NCBI RefSeq assembly: GCF_004363075.1
Contig: NZ_SNYN01000007.1
Span: forward strand, 1-64,000
Direction of reading: 5' to 3'
Origin: Actinorugispora endophytica
GTDB taxonomy: Bacteria > Actinomycetota > Actinomycetes > Streptosporangiales > Streptosporangiaceae
Length of the DNA: 64,000 bases
This document shows, piece after piece, positions 7,162 through 15,658 of this stretch. A program made the position numbers and the translations under genes. Numbering within the stretch: position 1 is the first letter of the stretch; the number at the start of each line of letters is the position of its first letter. Under the pieces are notes generated by a model. The model was given only the letters and a program-made list of their open reading frames with translations. It had not been told where the DNA came from and did no database searches.

Positions 7162-8593
7162 TGAGGTACGCCTCCAGGCCGTGCCTTCCGCCCTCGCGGC
7201 CGTAGCCGGACTCCTTGTACCCTCCGAAGGGGCTGGCGGGATCGAACTTGTTGAAGGTGTTGGACCAGACGACCCCGGCCCGCAGGCGGTTCGCGGTCCA
7301 CAGCATCCGCGACCCCTTCTCCGTCCACACCCCGGCGGACAGCCCGTACGGGGTGTTGTTGGCCTTCTCCACCGCTTCCTCGGGGGTGCGGAAGGTCAGC
7401 ACCGACAGCACCGGCCCGAAGATCTCCTCGCGGGCGACCCGGTTGGCCTGGGTGACCCCGGTGAACACGGTGGGCGCGAACCAGAAGCCCCGGTCGGGCA
7501 GCTCGCACGCGGGCGACCAGCGCTCGTTGCCCTCCTCCTCGCCGACCTGGGCGAGTTCGCGGACACGGGCCAGCTGCGCGGCGGAGTTGATCGCGCCGAT
7601 GTCGGTGTTCTTGTCCAGCGGGTCGCCCAGCCGCAGCCGCGAGACCCTGGCCTTGAGCCGCTCCAGCACCTCCTCGGCGACGGACTCCTGCACCAGCAGC
7701 CGCGAGCCGGCGCAGCACACGTGCCCCTGGTTGAAGAAGATGCCGGTCACGATGCCCTCGACGGCCTGGTCGATCGCCGCGTCGTCGTAGACGATGTTGG
7801 CGCCCTTGCCGCCCAGCTCCAGGGTGACCCGCTTGTCGGTCCCCGCCACCGCGCGGGCGATCTCGCGCCCCACCTCGGTGGAGCCGGTGAACGCGACCTT
7901 GTCCGAGCCGGGGTGCGCGACGAGCGCGCGGCCGGTGCCGCCCGCGCCGGTGAGGATGTTCACCACGCCCGGGGGCAGCTCCGCCTCCTGGCAGATCTCG
8001 GCGAACAGCAGCGCCGTCAGCGGGGTCGTCTCGGCGGGCTTGAGCACCACCGTGTTCCCGGCGGCCAGCGCCGGGGCGATCTTCCACGCCAGCATGAGCA
8101 GCGGGAAGTTCCACGGGATGACCTGCGCGGCCACGCCCAGCGGGCGCGGGGACGGGCCGAGCCCGGCGTGCGCGAGCTTGTCGGCCCAGCCCGCGTAGTA
8201 GAAGAAGTGCGCGGCGACCAGCGGGATGTCCACGTCCCGGGTCTCCTTGATGGGCTTGCCGTTGTCCAGGGACTCCAGCACCGCGAGTTCGCGGGCCCGT
8301 TCCTGGATGATCCTGCTGATCCGGAACAGGTACTTGCCGCGCTCGGCGGGGGCCATCGGGCCCCACACGGTCTCGAAGGCGCGCCGGGCCGCGGTGATCG
8401 CGCGGTCCACGTCGGCCTCGTCCGCCACCGAGACCGTGGCCAGCTCCTCCTCGTCGGCCGGGTTCACGGTGGTGATGCGCGCGTCGGTGGGCTCGGTGAA
8501 CTCGCCGTCGATGAACAGGCCGTACTCGGGCCGGATCGACACGACGGCGCGCGACTCGGGCGCGGGCGCGTACTCGAAGATCTTGTCCGCCAT
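7154..8593 (-). CDS. Aldehyde dehydrogenase
   Basis: A 479-residue full-length NAD(P)-dependent aldehyde dehydrogenase. Visible residues are Asn161 (PWNFP), Lys185 (LKPAETTP), the general base Glu259 in LELGGKGANIV and the nucleophile Cys293 in NQGHVCCAGSR. It follows the aldolase gene by three bases. DeoC releases acetaldehyde, so oxidation to acetate is the likely role, although the preferred substrate cannot be read from sequence. Start ATG 8593. Confidence 0.88.
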   Translation of the reverse strand: MADKIFEYAPAPESRAVVSIRPEYGLFIDGEFTEPTDARITTVNPADEEELATVSVADEADVDRAITAARRAFETVWGPMAPAERGKYLFRISRIIQERARELAVLESLDNGKPIKETRDVDIPLVAAHFFYYAGWADKLAHAGLGPSPRPLGVAAQVIPWNFPLLMLAWKIAPALAAGNTVVLKPAETTPLTALLFAEICQEAELPPGVVNILTGAGGTGRALVAHPGSDKVAFTGSTEVGREIARAVAGTDKRVTLELGGKGANIVYDDAAIDQAVEGIVTGIFFNQGHVCCAGSRLLVQESVAEEVLERLKARVSRLRLGDPLDKNTDIGAINSAAQLARVRELAQVGEEEGNERWSPACELPDRGFWFAPTVFTGVTQANRVAREEIFGPVLSVLTFRTPEEAVEKANNTPYGLSAGVWTEKGSRMLWTANRLRAGVVWSNTFNKFDPASPFGGYKESGYGREGGRHGLEAYLNG

Positions 8594-8596
8594 GTC

Positions 8597-9547
8597 CTAG
8601 TCCAGGGTGTAGTAGTCGGGACCGGGGTAGACGCCGGTCGTCAGCTTGGTCCGCTGCATCAGCAGGTCGTTGAGCAGGCTGGACGCGCCCAGGCGGAACC
8701 ACTCCGGGTCCAGCCAGTCCTCGCCCGCGACCTCGTTGACCAGGACCAGGTTCTTGATGGCGTCCTTGGTGGTGCGGATGCCGCCCGCGGGCTTGACCCC
8801 GATCTGGCGGCCGGTCTCGGCCCGGAAGTCGCGCACCGCCTCCAGCATGACGAGCGTGACCGGGAGGGTCGCGGCGGGCGACACCTTGCCGGTGGAGGTC
8901 TTGATGAAGTCCGCTCCGGCCCGCATGGCCAGCCAGGAGGCGCGGCGCACGTTGTCGTAGGTGGCGAGCTCGCCGGTCTCCAGGATGACCTTCAGGTGCG
9001 CGCTCCCGCACGCCTCCTTCACCGCGACGATCTCCTCGTGCACCTTGAGGTAGTCCCCGGCCAGGAACGCGCCCCGGTCGATGACCATGTCGATCTCGCT
9101 CGCGCCGTCGGCGACCGCGCGGCGGGTGTCGACGAGCTTGGCCTCCAGGGGGGCGCGGCCCGACGGGAAGGCGGTGGCCACCGAGGCCACGCCGACCCCG
9201 CTGCCCGCGAGCGCCTCCACGGCGACGGCGACCAGGTCGGAGTAGACGCAGACCGCCGCGACGCGGGGCGCGGACGGGTCCGCCGGGTCGGGGTGCACGG
9301 CCTTGCCCGCCAGCGCCCGGACCTTGCCGGGGGTGTCGGCGCCCTCCAGCGTGGTCAGGTCGACCATGCGGATGGCCAGGTCGATGGCCTGCGCCTTGGC
9401 GCTGGTCTTGATGGACCGGGTGGACAGGTCGGCCGCGCGCGCACGCGCGCCCACCTCGTCCACTCCGGGGAGTCCGTGCAGGAAGGACCGCAGTGACGTG
9501 TTCGACGCCGTTGTCGCGGCCGCCAGTGCTGTGTCAGGCACGAGCAC
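8597..9547 (-). CDS. deoC: Deoxyribose-phosphate aldolase
   Basis: A 316-residue class I aldolase of the long actinobacterial DeoC type. It cleaves 2-deoxyribose 5-phosphate into glyceraldehyde 3-phosphate and acetaldehyde. The Schiff-base lysine is in GADFIKTSTGKVSP (Lys216) and the second active-site lysine is in IGVKPAGGIRT (Lys252). The GTG start at 9547 lies inside the end of the permease gene (14-base overlap); a second GTG lies two codons later. The gene sits between a sugar ABC transporter and two aldehyde dehydrogenase genes, so it may act on a transported deoxy sugar rather than in nucleoside salvage. Confidence 0.9.
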   Translation of the reverse strand: MLVPDTALAAATTASNTSLRSFLHGLPGVDEVGARARAADLSTRSIKTSAKAQAIDLAIRMVDLTTLEGADTPGKVRALAGKAVHPDPADPSAPRVAAVCVYSDLVAVAVEALAGSGVGVASVATAFPSGRAPLEAKLVDTRRAVADGASEIDMVIDRGAFLAGDYLKVHEEIVAVKEACGSAHLKVILETGELATYDNVRRASWLAMRAGADFIKTSTGKVSPAATLPVTLVMLEAVRDFRAETGRQIGVKPAGGIRTTKDAIKNLVLVNEVAGEDWLDPEWFRLGASSLLNDLLMQRTKLTTGVYPGPDYYTLD

Positions 9548-10553
9548 CTCGCTTCTCTATAACCATGTTGAGGATGAGCGCGACCACCAGGATCACTCCG
9601 GTGACGACCATCTGGAAGAACGATCCGAGTCCGAGCAGGTTGCACAGGTTGCGCAGTACCGAGAGTAGGAGAACCGCGACGAAGGTGCCGAAAACACTCC
9701 CGCGCCCGCCGAAGAGGTTCGTCCCGCCGAGCACGACGGCGGCGATCGCGTCGAGTTCGAGGCCGTTGAAGGCGGTGGGCTGGCCGATGGTCAGGCGCGA
9801 CGTCAGCAGCACGCCCGCCAGCGCCGACAGGGCGCCCGAGATCGCGAAGACCGCGGTGATGACGGCCCGCACCGGCAGGCCGGACAGCCGCGCGGCCTCC
9901 TTGTTGCTGCCCACGGCGTAGACGTACTCGCCGAAGGTGGTGCCGCGCAGCACCAGGGCCGCGATGACGGTGACGGCCACGAAGACGATGCCCACGACCG
10001 GCACGTATCCGAGGAAGCCGCCGCCCAGCAGCTGGAACGCCTCGGGGACGTCCCCTCCGGCGGGCTCGCCGTCGGTGAGCAGGTAGGTGAGGCCGCGGAT
10101 GGCCGTGAGGCCCGCGAGCGTTGTCATGAACGCCGGCAGTGTCAGGTAGGCCGACAGCCCGCCCATGATCGCGCCGAAGACCGCGCCGGTGGCGAGGCTG
10201 ATCGCGATCGCCAGGACGAAGTTCATGTCGTTGTCGATGAGCAGCGCCACCGTCATGCCGCCGAAGGCCGCGGTGCTGCCCACCGACAGGTCGATGCCCG
10301 AGGTGAGGATGACCAGGGTCATCCCGATGGCGACGATGCCGGTGAGCGAGGACTGCTGGAGCAGGTTCGCCATGTTGCGCGTGGTGAGGAACTCGGGGGC
10401 GAGCAGCGTCGCCACCACGCACAGCGCCAGGAAGACGATGAGGAGGTTGAACCGGGCGAACAGGTCGGAGCCGCGCTTCCCGCGCGCGCCCGACGGGGGT
10501 CTGGTTCCGCTGGGGGCGGTCGTCGGGTCGGCCGCCGCTGTGGGTGTGGTCAT
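9534..10553 (-). CDS. Ribose-type sugar ABC transporter permease
   Basis: A 339-residue polytopic membrane protein of the RbsC/AraH/LsrC family. After a Pro/Ala-rich N-terminal tail come about nine hydrophobic segments. Family motifs include GMTLVILTSGIDLSVGS near residue 75 and LDAIAAVVLGGTNLFGGRGS near residue 265. Only one permease gene is present, so a homodimer is likely. The ATG at 10553 overlaps the ATPase stop by four bases. Confidence 0.92.
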   Translation of the reverse strand: MTTPTAAADPTTAPSGTRPPSGARGKRGSDLFARFNLLIVFLALCVVATLLAPEFLTTRNMANLLQQSSLTGIVAIGMTLVILTSGIDLSVGSTAAFGGMTVALLIDNDMNFVLAIAISLATGAVFGAIMGGLSAYLTLPAFMTTLAGLTAIRGLTYLLTDGEPAGGDVPEAFQLLGGGFLGYVPVVGIVFVAVTVIAALVLRGTTFGEYVYAVGSNKEAARLSGLPVRAVITAVFAISGALSALAGVLLTSRLTIGQPTAFNGLELDAIAAVVLGGTNLFGGRGSVFGTFVAVLLLSVLRNLCNLLGLGSFFQMVVTGVILVVALILNMVIEKRGARA

Positions 10554-12052
10554 GGCGTCACTCCTGTGATGACGGTGTGCGCGATGGTGTTCTCGGACGT
10601 GTTCCGGGGGTCGAAGCGGGCGACGTTGCGTCCCTCGTGCAGCACCCAGATGGTGTCGGCGTTGGCGGTCAGCTCGTTCAGCTCGCTGCTGGCCAGGAGC
10701 ACCGCGACCCCGCTGTCGGCGAGCTCGCGGACCTGGCGGTACAGGTCGGCCTTCGCGCCGACGTCGAGGCCCCGGGTGGGCTCGTCCAGGAGCAGCACGC
10801 GCACGCCGCCCCTGGTGATCCACTTGGCGAGCACGACCTTCTGCTGGTTGCCGCCGGACAGCTTGCCGACGGGCTGGTCGGGGGAGGCGAAGCGCACCCC
10901 GAGGTCCTTCAGGACCGGGGCGGTGCGGACGCGCCCGGTGCGCCCCGGCAGCAGCCACGGCGGCCGGCCCAGCGCGGTGACGGCGGCGTTGCGCGCCACC
11001 GACAGGCCGAGCATGAGCCCCTGCTCCTTGCGGCTCTCGGGGACCAGCGCCAGACCCGCGCGCACGGCGGCGGCGGGGCTGGACGCCCGCAGCGGGGCCC
11101 CGCCCAGCCGCACGGTCCTGGCCGCCCGGGTGTCCCCGAACAGCGCCCTGAGCAGGGTGGTCCGGCCCGCGCCGCCCAGCCCGGCCAGCCCGGCGACCTC
11201 GCCGGGCCGCACGTCGATCCCCGCGATGTCGATGACCCCGGGGATGCGCACGCTCCGGATCTCCAGCAGCGGCTCGCCCTCGGGCCTGGGCCGCTGGGTG
11301 GTCCGCACGAGCTCGCGCGACTCCCCGATCATGGCCGACACCAGTTCGCCGGGGTCGGTGTCGGCGATGTCGTAGACGCCGACGGTGCGGCCGTCGCGCA
11401 GCACGGTGGCGCGGTCGCCGATCTCCATGACCTCGTCCATGCGGTGCGAGATGTAGATGATCGAGCGGCCCTCCGCGGCCAGGGAGCGGATGACCTCGAA
11501 GACCTTGAGCAGGTCGTTCTCGCCCAGCGTGGCCGACGGCTCGTCCATGACGATGACCCGGGCGTCCGCGGTCAGCGCCCTGGCGATGGCGGTGAGCTGC
11601 TGGGCGGCGATGGGCAGGTCCCGCACGGTCGCGGTGACGGGGAAGTCCCCGCCGACCCGCGCGACGGCCGCGCGCGCCAGCTCCAGCCGCTTCTTCTTGC
11701 GCACGACCGGTCCGACGGCGGGGGCGTGGCCCAGGAGGAGGTTCTGCGCGACGCTCAGGTCGGGGATGAGGTCCAGTTCCTGGTAGATGACGGCGATCCC
11801 GGCCGCGAGCCCCGCCTGGGGGCTGTTGAGCACGACGGGCTCGCCGTCGAGGCGGATCTCCCCCGCGTCGGGCTGGTAGGAGCCCGCGAGGATCTTCATG
11901 AGGGTGCTCTTGCCCGCGCCGTTCTCGCCGAGCAGGCAGTGCACCTCCCCCGCCCGCACGGACAGTTCGGCGCCGTCGCTGGCGACGGTGCCGGGGAACC
12001 GCTTGACGATGCCGCTCATCGTCAGGCGGGGGGTCTCGGCCTCCGTTGTCAT
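10550..12052 (-). CDS. Sugar ABC transporter ATP-binding protein (two-domain)
   Basis: A 500-residue tandem ATPase of the RbsA/MglA/LsrA type. Domain 1 has Walker A LGENGAGKST (residues 41-50) and Walker B VIVMDEPSA. Domain 2 has the signature KLSGGNQQKVVLAKW and Walker B VLLLDEPTRGLDVGAKAD; its Walker A position is degenerate (GLGGAGRTTL), as is normal in this family. It starts at ATG 12052, overlapping the stop of the regulator gene (12049) by four bases. Confidence 0.92.
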   Translation of the reverse strand: MTTEAETPRLTMSGIVKRFPGTVASDGAELSVRAGEVHCLLGENGAGKSTLMKILAGSYQPDAGEIRLDGEPVVLNSPQAGLAAGIAVIYQELDLIPDLSVAQNLLLGHAPAVGPVVRKKKRLELARAAVARVGGDFPVTATVRDLPIAAQQLTAIARALTADARVIVMDEPSATLGENDLLKVFEVIRSLAAEGRSIIYISHRMDEVMEIGDRATVLRDGRTVGVYDIADTDPGELVSAMIGESRELVRTTQRPRPEGEPLLEIRSVRIPGVIDIAGIDVRPGEVAGLAGLGGAGRTTLLRALFGDTRAARTVRLGGAPLRASSPAAAVRAGLALVPESRKEQGLMLGLSVARNAAVTALGRPPWLLPGRTGRVRTAPVLKDLGVRFASPDQPVGKLSGGNQQKVVLAKWITRGGVRVLLLDEPTRGLDVGAKADLYRQVRELADSGVAVLLASSELNELTANADTIWVLHEGRNVARFDPRNTSENTIAHTVITGVTP

Positions 12053-13014
12053 CTCGCCTCGCTTGCGTCGTGATCGAGCAGCCAGGAGGCCGTCCGGTCG
12101 TCGGTGATGAGGGTGTTGCACAGCCGGCTCGCGACGACGGCCCCGCACACCGCGTGCTTGGCCGTGCCGGAGGCGACCGCGATGGAGACCGGCGCGCCGC
12201 GCAGGGCGTCCAGCGGAAGCCCGAGCGTGCGCCCGTTGAGCTCGGGGTCGACGACCTCGCCCCGCCCGTCGATGAAGCGGCCCACCACGTCGCCGACCGC
12301 GCCGTCTTCCGCGAGGCGGGCGACGTCGGCGGCGTCGATGTGGCCGGACTCCACCAGGACCGAGTCCGTGCCGATGCCGCCGGGGCTGAACAGCAGCACG
12401 TCGGAGTCGGCGGCCTGGCCGAGCACCCTGGACACCGTGCTGTCGCCTTCGAGGATCTGGCGGGTGGTCTCGTGGTCGACGATCGCGGGGACCGGCAGGA
12501 GGGTGACCGTGCCGGAGCCCTGGTGGGCGATCCGGCTGGCCACGTCCTGGGCCGTGCTGGGGCGGCGGGACCGGCTGATGCCGCCGTTGATCTGGACCAC
12601 GCCGACCCCCTGCGCCCAGCCGTGCGGGAGGTCGCGGGCGATCAGGTCCAGGGTCCGCCCCCAGGAGACCCCGAGCAGGCGCGGCGCGGGGCGCAGCGCC
12701 GACAGGTACTCGGCGGCGGCCTTGGCGACGTGCTCCCGCAGCTCCTCCTCGTCGGGGAAGGAGCGGGCCGCCACCACGACGGCGTCGCGCAGCCCGAACC
12801 GGTCCCGCAGCGCCTTCTCCAGGTCCCGGACCCGGGCCCTCGGATGCAGGACCTCGATCCGGACGATGCCCGCCTCGCGGGCCTCGACCAGCATGCGGCC
12901 CACCTTCCAGCGCGTGAAGTGCAGCTGGGAGCCGATCTGCTCCTGGGTCCGGTCGTGCTCGTAGTAGAGCGAGGCGACCTGGTAGAGCAGGCTCTCGTAG
13001 TCGGGGTCGCTCAT
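12049..13014 (-). CDS. SorC/DeoR-family sugar-binding transcriptional regulator
   Basis: A 321-residue protein with an N-terminal helix-turn-helix (about residues 8-55; YYEHDRTQEQIGSQLHFTRWKVGRML) and a C-terminal phosphosugar-binding domain (LLGVSWGRTLDLIARDL; GVVQINGGIS; GIGTDSVLVESGHI; GVVAS-like ends). The family includes B. subtilis DeoR (effector deoxyribose 5-phosphate) and LsrR (effector phospho-AI-2). It lies inside the operon it probably controls, overlapping its neighbours by four bases on each side. The palindrome at 16724-16743 is the likely operator. Confidence 0.9.
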   Translation of the reverse strand: MSDPDYESLLYQVASLYYEHDRTQEQIGSQLHFTRWKVGRMLVEAREAGIVRIEVLHPRARVRDLEKALRDRFGLRDAVVVAARSFPDEEELREHVAKAAAEYLSALRPAPRLLGVSWGRTLDLIARDLPHGWAQGVGVVQINGGISRSRRPSTAQDVASRIAHQGSGTVTLLPVPAIVDHETTRQILEGDSTVSRVLGQAADSDVLLFSPGGIGTDSVLVESGHIDAADVARLAEDGAVGDVVGRFIDGRGEVVDPELNGRTLGLPLDALRGAPVSIAVASGTAKHAVCGAVVASRLCNTLITDDRTASWLLDHDASEAR

Positions 13015-14522
13015 CGGCTCCTCCGCTCCGGCGCGCTGAGTCGGTGCGACACCGCGCGGGTGGCCGCGGTGGCCTCCCGGTAGTCGGCGTAGCCGCGCTC
13101 CAGCGCGTCCGCGTGGCGGGGGTTCGGCTCCACGACCCGGACGCGCGGGGCGAACGCCTCGGCGGCCTCGGCCAGCGATCCCGCCCGGCCCGCGCCGACC
13201 GCGGCGATCACCGAGCAGGCGCGCAGCGACAGGTTGTCGCCCGCGACCAGGTTCAGCGGACGCCCGAGCACGTCGGCCGTCGTCTGCAACCACAGCGGGT
13301 TGTGCCGGATGCCGCCGGAGACGAACACCTCCTCCACGGGGACCCCGCCCTCCACGAAGGACTCCAGGACCTGGCGGGTCCCGTAGGCGACGCCCTCGAC
13401 GGCGGCCCGGTAGACCTGCTCGGGCGTGCTGCCCAGGGTCAGGCCCAGGACGGCGCCGCGCAGCCTCGGGTCGCGCAGCGGCGTGCGGTTGCCCATGAAG
13501 TAGTCGAGGACGACGAGGCCGTGCTCGCACGGCGGGAGGGCCGAGGCCGCCTCGATCAGGGCGGGCAGCTCCGCGCGGGGGCGGCCCAGCAGCTGCTCCC
13601 CCGCCCACTTCAGGACCGACCCGGAGGTGACCTGGCCGCCCTCGACCAGCCAGCTGCCCTGGTTGAGCGCGTCGGGGTAGGGGCCCCACACCGTCGGCGG
13701 GAAGACCGGTTCGGCCATCTCGGTGATGAAGGCGGTGGAGGTGCCCGACACGACCGACACCCGCCCGCCGCGCGCGCCGCCGACGGCGAGCAGCGACAGG
13801 TGGGCGTCGATCCCGCCGGAGGAGACGACCGCCCCGCCGCGCACTCCCAGCTCGGCGCGGGCGGCCGCGGTCAGCCCGCCGACCGCCTCGCCGACCGGGA
13901 CCACCCGGTCGGGCAGCTTGGCGCGCAGGTCGGGGACCCCGAGCTCGGCGTAGAGGTCGTCGGGGAAGCCCGAGCCGCGCGGGTCGTAGTTCCACTTGCA
14001 GACGGCGTTCATCTGCGAACCGGCCCACTCGCCGGTGAGGCGCCACACGAGGTAGTCGACCGCCTCGGTGACGCGGGCCGCGGCGCGGTAGGTGTCGGGC
14101 TCGTTGCCCGCCAGCCACATCGCTTTGGGCACCAGCCACTCAACGGCGTCGGAGCCGCCGGAGTAGCGCAGCACCGGGTGGTCCACGGCCGCGGTCCGGG
14201 CGGACTCGGCGCTGGCCCTGCTGTCCATCCACAGCAGGGCCGGGCGCAGCGGACGGCCGTCCGCGTCCAGGACCGCGACCGTGGAGGCGGTGGTGGCGAC
14301 CGCGAGGCCGGCCACCTCGGGGTCACCCGCTGCGGCCAACGCGGTCCTGGTGGCGGCCACGACCGCCCGCCACCAGTCCTCGGGGTTCTGCTCGGCCCAG
14401 CCGGGGTGGGGGAAGGCGGTGGGATAACCGCTCTCCCCCTGGCCCAGAGGCGTCCCGTCCGCCGCGTAGACGGCGACGCGGGCGCTCTCGGTCCCCAGGT
14501 CGATGGCCAACAGCGCGGTCAC
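13011..14522 (-). CDS. FGGY-family carbohydrate kinase
   Basis: A 503-residue kinase of the xylulokinase/gluconokinase/LsrK family. Visible features are the N-terminal phosphate loop AIDLGTESARVAVY, the central GGIDAHLSL segment and the C-terminal signature FVSGGIRHNPLWLQTTADVLG. It phosphorylates an unknown ketose, alditol or deoxy sugar that enters through the operon's transporter. One base separates it from the dehydrogenase gene, and its stop overlaps the regulator start by four bases. Confidence 0.88.
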   Translation of the reverse strand: MTALLAIDLGTESARVAVYAADGTPLGQGESGYPTAFPHPGWAEQNPEDWWRAVVAATRTALAAAGDPEVAGLAVATTASTVAVLDADGRPLRPALLWMDSRASAESARTAAVDHPVLRYSGGSDAVEWLVPKAMWLAGNEPDTYRAAARVTEAVDYLVWRLTGEWAGSQMNAVCKWNYDPRGSGFPDDLYAELGVPDLRAKLPDRVVPVGEAVGGLTAAARAELGVRGGAVVSSGGIDAHLSLLAVGGARGGRVSVVSGTSTAFITEMAEPVFPPTVWGPYPDALNQGSWLVEGGQVTSGSVLKWAGEQLLGRPRAELPALIEAASALPPCEHGLVVLDYFMGNRTPLRDPRLRGAVLGLTLGSTPEQVYRAAVEGVAYGTRQVLESFVEGGVPVEEVFVSGGIRHNPLWLQTTADVLGRPLNLVAGDNLSLRACSVIAAVGAGRAGSLAEAAEAFAPRVRVVEPNPRHADALERGYADYREATAATRAVSHRLSAPERRSR

Positions 14523-14523
14523 G

Positions 14524-15579
14524 TCATCCCCCGTTCGGCATGAAGAGGACCTTGGAGCTGAAGACGGAGCGCTCGCCGAGCTTGTGCATCGTGTCCGGGA
14601 GCGCGTCGAGGCCCAGTTCGTGCGTGATCATGAACTTCCAGTTCAGCTCACCGCTCGCCATGGCCCGCGCGGCGACACGCCACTCGTCGCCCGGGAACGG
14701 CGCGGAGAAGGAGTTCCAGGCGCCGTGCAGGGTGACCTCGCGGCGCAGGAAGTTGCTGAACGTGGACTTGGGCAGCACCACCGGGTCGTGCGGGATCCCG
14801 ATGAAGACGGCGTGCCCGTGCCGGGCCACCAGGGAGACCGCCTGGTCGACGGTGGCGGGCACCCCGGCGGACTCCACGATCACGTCGTAGCCGAGTCCGG
14901 CGAGCTCCCCGGCCTGCTCGGGGGTGGTCGCGGTGTGGGTCGCGCCCGCCTCGCGCGCCATCTCCGCCTTCTGCTCGCTGACGTCGATCGACAGCACCTC
15001 GGAGGCGCCCGCGAGCCGGGCCCACTGGATGGCGAACAGGCCGATCGGGCCCGCGCCGACGACCGCGACGCGGTGGCCGGTGCGCAGCTTGGTGCGCCAG
15101 ATCGCGTGCAGCGCGATGGCGGCCGGGTCGAGCATCGCGGCGGCGCGCGGGTCGAGGTCGGCGGGCACCACCATGAGGTTGCCCTCGGGCACCGTCACGT
15201 ACTGGGCGTAGGCCCCGGCGCGGCGGCTGCCGAAGTAGTCGTAGTCCTCGCACAGGCTGAAGTGGCCCTGGGTGCAGGGGGTGCAGCGGCGGCACGGGAT
15301 CAGCGGGGGGACGGTGACGAGGTCGCCCTCCTTGACGGTCCCCGCGGCGGCGAGCCCGGAGCCCAGCGCCACGACGTGGCCGGAGAACTCGTGGCCGCAG
15401 ATGAGCGGCAGGTGGTAGGCGCCGCCGGGGCGCAGCATCCGGGGGATGTCAGATCCGCAAACGCCGCAGGCCGCGACGCGCACCAGGGCCTCGTTCGGTC
15501 CGGGTTCGGGCACGGGTACCTGTTCGACCCGGATGTCCCCGGGGGCGTGCAGCACGGCGGCCTGCATGGTCTCCGACAT
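14524..15579 (-). CDS. Zinc-dependent medium-chain dehydrogenase (polyol type)
   Basis: A 351-residue MDR-family alcohol or polyol dehydrogenase. Catalytic zinc ligands are Cys41 region (CGVCGSD) with His63-Glu64 (CGHEFSGH). The structural zinc site has four Cys (C96, C99, C102, C110 in CRRCTPCTQGHFSLC). The NAD site is VAVVGAGPIGLFAIQWA. Galactitol-phosphate or sorbitol dehydrogenases are the closest types I recognise. It probably converts a polyol to a keto sugar ahead of the kinase. Confidence 0.87.
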   Translation of the reverse strand: MSETMQAAVLHAPGDIRVEQVPVPEPGPNEALVRVAACGVCGSDIPRMLRPGGAYHLPLICGHEFSGHVVALGSGLAAAGTVKEGDLVTVPPLIPCRRCTPCTQGHFSLCEDYDYFGSRRAGAYAQYVTVPEGNLMVVPADLDPRAAAMLDPAAIALHAIWRTKLRTGHRVAVVGAGPIGLFAIQWARLAGASEVLSIDVSEQKAEMAREAGATHTATTPEQAGELAGLGYDVIVESAGVPATVDQAVSLVARHGHAVFIGIPHDPVVLPKSTFSNFLRREVTLHGAWNSFSAPFPGDEWRVAARAMASGELNWKFMITHELGLDALPDTMHKLGERSVFSSKVLFMPNGG

Positions 15580-15608
15580 GTCTTTCTCAGTTCCCTTCCA
15601 GGAGGTGG

Positions 15609-15644
15609 GCCCCGGTGCCGGCGGTGTGCCGCCGGTACCGGGGC
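15609..15644 (-). terminator. Internal operon hairpin after the binding-protein gene
   Basis: A 16-base-pair stem, GCCCCGGTGCCGGCGG / CCGCCGGTACCGGGGC with one G-T pair and a TGTG loop, sits between the binding-protein gene and the dehydrogenase gene. There is no T-tract. Partial termination or 3'-end protection here would raise binding-protein output over the rest of the operon. Confidence 0.6.
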
Positions 15645-15658
15645 GACGGGGGCGCGGG

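Noticed and set aside
6977-9496. An 839-codon plus-strand frame across the aldehyde dehydrogenase genes
   Set aside because: It is antisense to two clear enzymes, with Arg/Gly/Val-biased composition and no recognisable domain.
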